From NCBI GenBank assembly GCA_038501785.1, contig JBAMJR010000003.1:1189001-1253000 (forward strand): a stretch of 64,000 nucleotides of DNA, given 5' to 3'. Source of the stretch: Myoxocephalus aenaeus (taxonomy: Eukaryota > Chordata > Actinopteri > Perciformes > Cottidae). The notes below the pieces were generated by a model, which did no database searches, was not told the origin of the DNA, and was given only the letters and a program-made list of their open reading frames with translations. The position numbers and the translations under genes were made by a program. Positions 55,085-64,000 of this stretch are shown here, piece by piece (position 1 is the first letter of the stretch; every line of letters begins with the position of its first letter).

Positions 55085-56529
55085 ATGTCCAGCAGCTGTT
55101 GGCGATTAAAGCACATGCCCCCCCTGAGTGCCTGGACCTGGACCAAGAGGACCCAGAGGACCCGGAGCCACTCCACATAAAAGAGGAAAAGGAGCCCCTC
55201 CACATAAAAGAGGAAAAGGAGGATCTCTGGACCCGTCTAGAGGGAGATCAGCTTAATGTGCTGGAGGAGGCTGATATCACCAAGTTCCTATCCACTGCTG
55301 TTAATGTGAAGAGTGAAGATGACAAACCTCAGACCTCACGGCTTCATCGAAGCCAGACGGAGGACAACAGAGAGGCGGAGCCTCCAGCCGGCAGGTCAGC
55401 TACACCGATAAAAACAGAAACTGATGGAGAGGACTGTGGGGGATCAGGACTGTTGGTGAGAACAAAATGTTTTAGAGTGAAGCCAAAGAAAGAATCACGG
55501 CCAAGAGTTCTCACAGGAGAGAAGCCATTCAGTTGTGATGAATGTGGGAAAAGATTTACAGTACAGGGACATCTGAAGACACACATGAGAGTCCACACAG
55601 GAGAGAAGCCATTCAGTTGTGATGAATGTGGGAAAAGATTTACAGTACAGGGAAGTCTGAAGACACACATGAGAGTCCACACAGGAGAGAAGCCATTCAG
55701 TTGTGATGTTTGTGGGAACAGATTTACAGAACAGGGAAGTCTGAAGAAACACATGAGAGTCCACACAGGAGAGAAGCCATTCAGTTGTGATGAATGTGGG
55801 AAAAGATTTACAGTACAGGGACATCTGAAGACACACATGAGAGTCCACACAGGAGAGAAGCCATTCAGTTGTGATGAATGTGGGAAAAGATTTACAGTAC
55901 AGGGAAGTCTGAAGACACACATGAGAGTCCACACAGGAGAGAAGCCATTCAGTTGTGATGTTTGTGGGAACAGATTTACAGAACAGGGAAGTCTGAAGAA
56001 ACACATGAGAGTCCACACAGGAGAGAAGCCATTCAGTTGTGATGTTTGTGGGAAAAGATTTACAGTACAGGGAAGTCTGAAGACACACATGAGAGTCCAC
56101 ACAGGAGAGAAGCCATTCAGTTGTGATGTTTGTGGGAACAGATTTACAGTACAGGGGAATCTGAAGAAACACATGAGAGTCCACACAGGAGAGAAGCCAT
56201 TCAGTTGTGATGTTTGTGGGAAAAGATTTACAGTACAGGGAAGTCTGAAGAAACACATGAGAGTCCACACAGGAGAGAAGCCATTTAGTTGTGATGTTTG
56301 TGGGAACAGATTTACAGTACAGGGGAATCTGAAGAAACACATGAGAGTCCACACAGGAGAGAAGCCATTCAGTTGTGATGTTTGTGGGAAAAGATTTACA
56401 CAACAGGGAAGTCTGAAGAAACACATGCGAGTCCACACAGGAGAGAAGCCATTCAGTTGTGATGTTTGTGGGAAAAGATTTACAGTACAGGGAAGTCTGA
56501 AGACACACATGAGAGTCCACAGAGAATAG
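55085..56529 (+). CDS. ZnfA4 exon 2: HIKEE repeat plus 12 C2H2 fingers
   Basis: Joined to exon 1 it makes 529 residues. The N-terminal part is identical to ZnfA3 in translation (D-VQQLLAIKAHAPPECL, two HIKEE repeats, VKSEDD, IKTETDGED). There are twelve fingers at about residues 192-527. The first linker is normal TGEKPF, where other copies have GENPF, and the last finger is FTVQGSLKTH, not FTVQGHLKTH. Fingers 3 to 11 are in the same order as fingers 4 to 12 of ZnfA3, so the array differs mainly by loss or gain of one finger at the start. TAG at 56527. Confidence 0.92.
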
Positions 56530-59397
56530 AATTAGTTCCTTCCAGTTGTGAAAGATTAATGATGCAAGTTTTCGTTCTTCTCTTTCTCTTGTTTAATTAA
56601 AAACATATGTAAAATGTCATTTGTTTGTAAATAAGATGGAGGTCAACAGATTTTCTGAACATAAGATTAATAATTGTGTTATGTCTGTAATAGAGGAAAC
56701 TAAAACCAAACTAAAAACTCTCTACAAATACATCTCTGTTTTAAAATGCATTTAGCTGTGTAATGTTTTAAAATCTACACACAAATATTCTTATGCAAGT
56801 TTACTTTGATGACACTTCATTTTACAAATCCCATCGTTTTATATAATTCCCTAGAAATAAGCTTCTATGTAACTGTAAACTCACAGGAAGGTTCTTCGAA
56901 AAGATATGATGGATAGTTGAGACAGTTTTAACTGCCTGATCTTATTAATGTCTCGTATCACCTAGAAAGCCTATATTTTATTTTTTACTGTGAGAGATCG
57001 TGAAGAGTACAGATTAGCGCAGATATATCATGAAGATTGAATAAATGGTTCATCTGAATTGAACGTTCCTTTGAGAGGTGTAGGAGCCAGAGAGGAAGGA
57101 AGTGGATGGCGTTGATCGAATTCACAAGAGAGGGTGTTGGACAACCTGCAGTTTTATGTGAATTTCTCATCAACGAAGGGCCCTGGTCGTTCACTGCAGC
57201 TTTAACATAGGAAGTAAAAAAATAAAATAATCCAGAGTAAGAAAAAAAAAATACCTTATTTGGGCAAAGGAAGAGGCACCATCTCTCCCAGCCTAGTCAG
57301 CTAAAAACCTTACATAGAAAAAAGCAAAGTAACGGACATTTGGGGGCCCAGGCACCTAAAAAGCAGAACAACCTAATGGAAAGAGGCTATAGATGGCCTA
57401 TGACCGCTAGGTCAACCCTTCGTTAGTTCCCGGGGGACAGCTAGGTCAAACCTGCGGCAGTTCCTGTGTGAAGGCTGGCAGGATGTAAGATGTGCCTGTG
57501 TGGCTAGTGTGGTGGCTGATTTCCTTCTTCGACGATGATTAAACCTTTCTTAACCTGATGCTGTATGAACTTGAATCTTACCAATCTGACTGCTCGTGAG
57601 ACGCCACAGGGACTCGCTCACGACCTCAGTAATCGACACACCCACAGAACACAGAGAGTTTGGTTTAAAGTTCACTCCACATAGATTTATTTGAAACACA
57701 CAGTTTACAAATAAAACGAGTTGCGCCCGGTATCATTAGACAACAGCTCCCGTTCCCGTCTGTCTAACGCAACAACCCCCCAATAATCAAACAGACAATT
57801 ATTATATCAACTCAAACAGGTACCACCCCCTTCTCAGTATGCCAGCTCAAGCCGGTAACCATTAAGGAAAGTGACTGCTTCGCTGACGTCCCCCTTATCG
57901 TTGTTTTGGTTTGGGCTCTCTGGCTGTCTCCTGAGCAGAACAAGGCCACTGCAGACAGTTCTACGCTCAATGGTCCCTTCTAATCTCTCGTCAGGCTGAT
58001 GATGTTAAATTACTTTTACAGTGGTACTTTACGCCTAAAACAATCTAAACACAATACTTAATAGTACGCATTATTATAAAACATTTTCCCTCCACACTAG
58101 ATATAAACAAGGCCCAGTTTTATCTCGGGGGAGAGTTGTAGGATTAAGATAAGCAAATGAAGCAGATGTTTTTGGGAGATTCTGCTAGGTTAAAGTTCAT
58201 TTTGTTAAGTGTGTGTTTATTTTAATATTACATAGTGATGCTCAGGTTTTGGGATAAAAGGTGTTTATTAGAGATCTTTATCCACCTTGCATCAGAGTAT
58301 AATATATTTAGGAGGTGCCCTTACCATATAATCAATGCTTGGCTAAATGTATTATGGAACAAGAAGAATTGTAAACTCATGTCTTTATTAAGTTCAAATG
58401 TACAATCATGATGTCTAATGTTCATTCATACTTTGTAACACCATGTGATGTTTGATAAAAATATCGAACAGGAAACTTGGGCGAGACGAGAGGCTTGTCA
58501 AACTGACGTGTCAAAAAGGAGAAGTTGAAAAAGGGAGCAGAAGAAGTGGGGGCTTGGAGAAAACCCATCTTCCCTCAGCGTCCCTGTAAGAGGTCAAGAG
58601 GTCAAGAGGTTAGATATGAGACCAAAAGTCAGGAGTTTAGTAAGATGTGTTTTGGCGTGTTAGGTGAAGAGCTGTAGCAATACTTAGCACTTTCAATAGA
58701 GCCTCTATTCTCCTAAATTCTCAGTTTTCCTTCTAAGTACTTTTGAAGTTGCATTTGTAACTGGGACATCCTTTTCTATCTTTTGTTAAGATAAATATTG
58801 ATTGATATCAAAGATAAATAAAGTAGTGGCAGTTGGTTGTTGTTGTGATTGGTGACTTAACACTTACACTACAAATATAAAGCACAACAGTAGACTGTTT
58901 AACATTACTATTGTCTTGTGTCATCTAGAAAGCCTTTATTTTATTTGTACTATTGTCTACAGGCAAGCAAACTGTTCAACATATGTATGCATAACATAAA
59001 TTCAACTGTCCTGATATTCTGTGTGGAAAAGAACAAGTTGGCTCGTTCTGCTTTTCATACTTGGCGTGCTGACTGCTACATTTCTGGAGGTCAAAGAACA
59101 AAATGTACTTCAGCTATTTGGTTACGGTTGAGGAGGAACTCGGGGTGAATATCGTGATCATTTAAACGGCTGATTTTCATTTAGTTTTGTTCTGTTATTC
59201 CTGCTAACCTTACCGTCTATCATTCACAATATCATTTAGTTGTATTTGATGAAAACATTTGCCAAAGTCCTCATTTTGAAAGGGGACTTTTAATTTAGTT
59301 TTTCCAGGAAACGAATAAAGTAAAAATGTTTGGAACAACCTCAACTAACCTACTTTTCTCTAATTCTTTATTTGTTGGTTCTTTTTTTCATTTAGCA
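56530..59397. other. 3' UTR and non-coding spacer downstream of ZnfA4
   Basis: Counterpart of 19077-21940 with the same variants (GAAGATTGAATAAAT, GGGCGAGACGAGAGG, GGCTCGTTCTG). No gene seen. Confidence 0.5.
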
Positions 59398-59631
59398 AAT
59401 AGCGCTGATAACAACAGTCCTCACACTTCCTCAATTCTTGATCCACAGGAGGAGGAGGAGAATCTTTTAGTGAGGGTCTGACGTCTTCCTCTCCTCCTAT
59501 CTTTCACACTCTCTCTGTTGTCACACCCTGGAGCACGGATTGACCTCGTGACCTTACACCTTTGGTTTCTTCTCCATCTTCACCATGTCTGAGAACTCTG
59601 TGAGTTTGAAGAGGAAGAAACATAGAGCCAG
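59398..59631 (+). other. Orphan exon pair upstream of ZnfB4
   Basis: The 47-nt exon is 59585-59631 (MSENSVSLKRKKHRA, donor CAG|GTGAGG). The upstream open stretch has one change (CACTTCCTC). Confidence 0.35.
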
Positions 59632-60839
59632 GTGAGGTTGGGACTTAATGAAGCTGTATTTCACAAAGATAGTTTTTTGTTATTTTCTCCCTCTGATAAC
59701 AAGTATGCACAATTTTAAAAACTACAAAACACCTGGGATATGTCGACATTACAGCTGTATCATGCTGAGCTCATTAGCTGTTGAAGTAAACAAAAAGAAA
59801 GCTCATGTTTTTAATTTAACAATCTAATGTAGTTTGTAAAAGTCGTGATGCTAGTCCTGCTTATTGTGTATTGGTGTGTGTTTGCTGTCATTAGATAAAC
59901 AACATGCACTCTGATGTCGGCGTTGTCAGGTCATCTTGCCGGGGCTTAAGCCCTGATGTTCTGAGTGAAGCCCTGAATATCATTTAAAATGATCCTTCAA
60001 ACATAATATATTTAACAGAGTCAGGATAGTTTACAGTTTAATAATCAACTTTAAAGTCCAAAATGACATCAGTGCAATGACACAGTTAACTTTATAAATT
60101 ATCTCTCCTCGTCCCAACATTTGTATTTTGACTGTCATTCATTTTCAAAGAAATAAACAAACTGATGGCATTATTATTATTATTATTATTATTTCAATTG
60201 TCTCTAGATATCGACACAATAATCATTGTCTGATATGAGATATTCATTCCGAGTAAAGTAAAAAGTCCTGCATTTTAAAATATTACTCAACTAAAAGTAC
60301 AAAGGTATTAGCATCAACGTAAACTTAAAGTACCAAAAGTAAACGTACTCATCATACAGAATGGCCCGTTTCAGAATATTATTGAAGTATATTTATTGGT
60401 GCTTTATTGTGTTCATCACTTGAATGTTACGGCTCGTAAAAGTGGAGCTAATTTGATTGACTCCATTAACTGCTGGGTAGATTTATCTATAATAATACAT
60501 CAATGTATTAGTTGATTATATTTTGAGACGTCATTTCAAAAAATCTGTTTATTCCTTTTTTTAAAACAGCTTCAATAACAAAACGAAATGTTTAATGAAT
60601 AAATCTGCACTCAAAAGCAGCTGGTTATTGATTGAATTGATCAGATAAATCACAGAAACACCTGGTCCTGCACAGCGTTTAATCCTTCAAATTAAAAGCC
60701 CTGAACATGAATAATGAGAGAGGGAAACCAACATACTACAAATGTAATTATTAAAAACATCTGTACATAAGTATTTTTTCTTCTTCTTTGTGTTTTTATG
60801 TTATATATTAATTTAACGGTAAATAAATGATCAAAAACA
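59632..60839. other. Non-coding spacer, unit 4
   Basis: AT-rich with (TTA)n at about 60168-60192. It is shorter than its counterparts because about 150 bp are missing near 60750. No gene seen. Confidence 0.5.
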
Positions 60840-61118
60840 AGATCATATCCAATATCAGGCAATGAGAAAATGCACCTGTGCTTTCAAAACAACTCCAACG
60901 GCGACACTACCGGTGGAAATGGGTGAAAGGCTTCTAGAATTACGAAGAGCGCAGTTGGCATTAAGTTATTGGGCTAATCTAGAGGGCCTTTTATTATTAT
61001 TTATTAATAATGCAAGTACTAGACATCCTGATCCACACTCCAAACCAGTTGGTGGCGGAAATGCACCAAACAGTTGTTTGCCCACCGCCAATAATCCTCA
61101 AAGAAGAAGAAGAAGAAG
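60840..61118 (+). mobile_element. LINE 3' relic with (GAA)n tail, unit 4
   Basis: Same relic as 5340-5622 with one GAA fewer in the tail and CCGCCAATAAT in place of CCGACAGTAAT. Confidence 0.4.
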
Positions 61119-61140
61119 ACCCGGATGTTGTTCCATTAGC

Positions 61141-61151
61141 AACATGGCGGC
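61141..61151 (+). promoter_or_regulatory. YY1-like site upstream of ZnfB4
   Basis: AACATGGCGGC, 201 bp before the ATG at 61352. Confidence 0.45.
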
Positions 61152-61351
61152 TACCGTCAGGAGCAACGGCAGCGTCTCGTTGTTGTGTTGATAAAGTGTG
61201 TTGTTCCTCTGACTCTCCCGGTAGCCTACAACGATATAGAAGTTAGCTTAGCATGCTGGAAACAGACCGACGGGGACGGAAGTCATCAACACAGCTCGTC
61301 CCAGTTTATTGGAGAGGAAACGAGCTTTGTGACGGAGTTTATGTGGAGAAA

Positions 61352-61544
61352 ATGTCTAAAGTCCAAATGCTGAGATCTGTAGTCAACCAGCGACTAACTG
61401 CGGCTGCTGAAGAGATATTTGGGCTGTTTGAAAGAACGATAGCAGAGTACGAGGAGGAACTTTCTGCTTCTAAAGAGGAGAACGAGCGACAACGGAGACT
61501 ACTGGACGCTGTTTTCAACCCGGAAGTCCGGATACAAAGAGCAG
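61352..61544 (+). CDS. ZnfB4 exon 1 (rest of gene outside window)
   Basis: The same 64-residue N-terminal module, intact start and donor (GCAG|GTTGG). The flank just upstream differs (GAGCTTTGTGACGGAGTTTA). The finger exon would lie past 64000, so gene integrity cannot be judged. Confidence 0.72.
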
Positions 61545-61596
61545 GTTGGTTCTGTTTGTTTCTTCATCACTTTAAACTGATGGAAGCAGTTCTGGA

Positions 61597-61962
61597 GGAA
61601 GTATTCACATCATGTACTGAGGTAGAGTTACAGGTACTGTACTGCAGTATTCACATCATGTACTGAGGTAGAGTTACAGGTACTGAAGTATTCACATCAT
61701 GTACTGAGGTAGAGTTAGAGGTACTGAAGTATTCACATGTACTGAGGTAGAGTTACAGGTACTGTACTGAAGTATTCACATCATGTACTGAGGTAGAGTT
61801 ACAGGTACTGTACTGCAGTATTCACATCATGTACTGAGGTAGAGTTACAGGTACTGTACTGAAGTATTCACATCATGTACTGAGGTAGAGTTACAGGTAC
61901 TGTACTGAAGTATTCACATCATGTACTGAGGTAGAGTTACAGGTACTGTACTGAAGTATTTA
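61597..61962 (+). repeat. 41/46-bp minisatellite in ZnfB4 intron
   Basis: About eight copies, the shortest of the four arrays. Confidence 0.92.
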
Positions 61963-62123
61963 AACACTTTCATACTTTTTACTGTAGTACATATCAGAGG
62001 TGAATATTGTACTTTTTACTGTACTACATCTTAGAGATACATATTGTACTTTTTACTGTAGTACACGTCAGAGGTACATATTGTAATTTTTGAATATTGT
62101 ACTTTTTATTGTACATCTTAGAG

Positions 62124-62605
62124 CAGGGGTGTCAAACTCATTTTAGTTAAGGGGCCGCATGCTGCCCATTTAGATCTCAAGTGGGCCGGACCAGTAAAAT
62201 CACAGCATAATAACGCATACATAATGACAATATTTCTCTATGTTTAAATCATTGGTGAAGTTGTTTGGATGATGAACCCTATTTTAAGGTCTTTCTTCAA
62301 TAAACTAGAAACATAAAGACCAAAAATTCAGACATCAGTCCACTGTTTACCTGCCTGTGCTCTCCTCTGCAGATTCCCTCACAGTTGGGCAATATGTTTA
62401 GTAATGTCAGTGCTGCAATCAATTGCGACTGTGGCTCAATGTTTACCATGCCTGTCTTGTACCAGAGGATCAGTGGTTCGTGTTGATATTTTATTTTTTT
62501 CATATATTTTTTTTTTAGTTTTCTTCTGCAATTTTAACAATTATCCCGCGGGCCGGACTGGACCCCCTGGCGGGCCGGATCCGGGCCGTATGTTTGACAC
62601 CCATG
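62124..62605. mobile_element. hAT MITE in ZnfB4 intron
   Basis: CAGGGGTGTCAAACTC to GTTTGACACCCATG with TCTTAGAG at 62116-62123 and 62606-62613. Two more T in the inner T-run than the unit 3 copy. Confidence 0.88.
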
Positions 62606-62747
62606 TCTTAGAGGTACATATTGTACTTTTTATTAAGATACATATCAGAGGTATGTATTGTACTTTTTACTGAACTAAATTATTGGTGAATATTGTATTT
62701 TTTCTGTACTACATCTTAGAGGTACATATTGTATTTGTACGGAACTA

Positions 62748-63968
62748 CACTCACCTAAAGGATTATTAGGAACACCATACTAATACAGTGTTTGACCCCC
62801 TTTCGCCTTCAGAACTGCCTTAATTCTACGTGGCATTGATTCAACAAGGTGCTGAAAGCATTCTTTAGAAATGTTGGCCCATATTGATAGGATAGCATCT
62901 TGCAGTTGATGGAGATTTGTGGGATGCACATCCAGGGCACGAAGCTCCCGTTCCACCACATCCCAAAGATGCTCTATTGGGTTGAGATCTGGTGACTGTG
63001 GGGGCCATTTTAGTACAGTGAACTCATTGTCATGTTCAAGAAACCAATTTGAAATGATTGGAGCTTTGTGACGTGGTGCATTATCCTGCTGGAAGTAGCC
63101 ATCAGAGGATGGGTACATGGTGGCCATAAAGGGATGGACATGGTCAGAAACAATGCTCAGGTAGGCCGTGGCATTTAAACGATGCCCAATTGGCACTAAG
63201 GGGCCTAAAGTGTGCCAAGAAAACATCCCCCACACCATTACACCACCACCACCAGCCTGCACAGTGGTAACAAGGCATGATGGATCCATGTTCTCATTCT
63301 GTTTACGCCAAACTCTGACTCTACCATCTGAATGTCTCAACAGAAATCGAGACTCATCAGACCAGGCAACATTTTTCCAGTCTTCAACTGTCCAATTTTG
63401 GTGAGCTCTTGCAAATTGTAGCCTCTTTTTCCTATTTGTAGTGGAGATGAGTGGTACCCGGTGGGGTCTTCTGCTGTTGTAGCCCATCCGCCTCAAGGTT
63501 GTGCGTGTTGTGGCTTCACAAATGCTTTGCTGCATACCTCGGTTGTAACGAGTGGTTATTTCAGTCAAAGTTGCTCTTCTATCAGCTTGAATCAGTCGGC
63601 CCATTCTCCTCTGACCTCTAGCATCAACGAGGCATTTTCGCCCACAGGACTGCCGCATACTGGATGTTTTTCCCTTTTCACACCATTCTTTGTAAACCCT
63701 AGAAATGGTTGTGCGTGAAAATCCCAGTAACTGAGCAGATTGTGAAATACTCAGACCGGCCCGTCTGGCACCAACAACCATGCCACGCTCAAAATTGCTT
63801 AAATCACCTTTCTTTCCCATTCTGACATTCAGTTTGGAGTTCAGGAGATTGTCTTGACCAGGACCACACCCCTAAATGCATTGAAGCAACTGCCATGTGA
63901 TTGGTTGATGAGATAATTGCATTAATGAGAAATTGAATAGGTGTTCCTAATAATCCTTTAGGTGAGTG
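62748..63968 (-). mobile_element. Tc1-type transposon in ZnfB4 intron
   Basis: Same site, orientation and 1221-bp length as at 46473. Here the right repeat is the exact complement of the left (CCTTTAGG). TA at 62746-62747 and 63969-63970. Confidence 0.93.
62780..63820 (-). CDS. Tc1 transposase, 346 residues, second copy
   Basis: Intact frame, same domains as the unit 3 copy: helix-turn-helix and DD34E (WSDESRF, FQQDNAPRHK, NPIEHLW). Residue differences seen: RVRVWRKQ in place of RVRIWRKQ, and DNAPRHK in place of DNAPCHK. The second lies two residues after the catalytic-loop asparagine and makes one of the two copies a likely variant of the family sequence. Confidence 0.93.
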   Translation of the reverse strand: MGKKGDLSNFERGMVVGARRAGLSISQSAQLLGFSRTTISRVYKEWCEKGKTSSMRQSCGRKCLVDARGQRRMGRLIQADRRATLTEITTRYNRGMQQSICEATTRTTLRRMGYNSRRPHRVPLISTTNRKKRLQFARAHQNWTVEDWKNVAWSDESRFLLRHSDGRVRVWRKQNENMDPSCLVTTVQAGGGGVMVWGMFSWHTLGPLVPIGHRLNATAYLSIVSDHVHPFMATMYPSSDGYFQQDNAPRHKAPIISNWFLEHDNEFTVLKWPPQSPDLNPIEHLWDVVERELRALDVHPTNLHQLQDAILSIWANISKECFQHLVESMPRRIKAVLKAKGGQTLY

Positions 63969-64000
63969 TACATCAGTGGTGAATATTGTACTTTATACTG

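Larger units (their letters stand above)
36528..55395. repeat. Segmental duplication unit 3
   Basis: Third copy, 18868 bp. It lacks the hAT/Rex3 nest, the hAT MITE, the tubulin fragment and the (TAGA)n LINE end of units 1 and 2. It gains a solo LTR, a hAT-Tip100-like element, Tc1, another hAT MITE and a 10-finger ZnfB. Confidence 0.9.
55396..64000. repeat. Segmental duplication unit 4 (3' end outside window)
   Basis: Fourth copy, cut at 64000 just past Tc1. It matches unit 2 in the spacer after ZnfA and unit 3 from the orphan exon onward, and shares Tc1 and the hAT MITE at the same sites as unit 3. Confidence 0.9.
61967..64000 (+). repeat. Degenerate satellite of ZnfB4 intron, interrupted by two transposons
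   Basis: Same as 45695 onward; continues past the window end after Tc1. Confidence 0.8.

Overview
The window looks like nuclear DNA of a spiny-rayed (percomorph) teleost. The genes have introns. Their short first exons are of the N-terminal coiled-coil type that opens many percomorph C2H2 zinc-finger genes. The transposons (Rex3-type RTE LINE, intact Tc1, several hAT elements) are typical of fish. No bacterial gene organisation is present.

The whole window is a tandem segmental duplication. Taking the arbitrary join inside the ZnfA finger exon as the boundary, unit 1 is 1-18194, unit 2 is 18195-36527, unit 3 is 36528-55395, and unit 4 runs from 55396 past the window end. Each complete unit carries, all on the + strand: (i) the finger exon of gene ZnfA; (ii) about 3 kb without a recognised gene; (iii) a tiny orphan coding exon; (iv) gene ZnfB, with exon 1, an intron full of minisatellite, and a finger exon; (v) a spacer that is TE-rich in units 1 and 2 and different in unit 3; (vi) a minisatellite or promoter block and exon 1 of the next ZnfA. 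The window therefore holds ZnfA1 (5' cut), ZnfB1, ZnfA2, ZnfB2, ZnfA3, ZnfB3, ZnfA4 and ZnfB4 (only exon 1 present). Names are mine; no official symbols are claimed.

ZnfA proteins have 9, 9, 13 and 12 near-identical TGEKPF-linked fingers that differ almost only at helix positions -1, 3 and 6. ZnfB proteins have 5, 5 and 10 fingers joined by an unusual TGVK linker. Both proteins carry an acidic HIKEE repeat (predicted SUMO-acceptor motifs) in 5 or 2 copies. They are probably nuclear DNA-binding regulators; the targets cannot be read from the sequence.

Units 1 and 2 share a three-level nest (hAT containing a second hAT containing an inverted-end Rex3), a hAT MITE, an alpha-tubulin exon fragment and a 38-bp minisatellite of about 28 or 31 copies. 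Units 3 and 4 share an intact Tc1 transposase element and a hAT MITE in the ZnfB intron. Unit 3 alone has a probable solo LTR and a hAT-Tip100-like element. The units are mosaics: the first part of unit 2 resembles unit 4 and its remainder resembles unit 1, which suggests unequal exchange or gene conversion.

Limits: exon joins are read by eye from splice signals and frame, no transcripts were available, and near-identity of units 1 and 2 could partly reflect assembly duplication.
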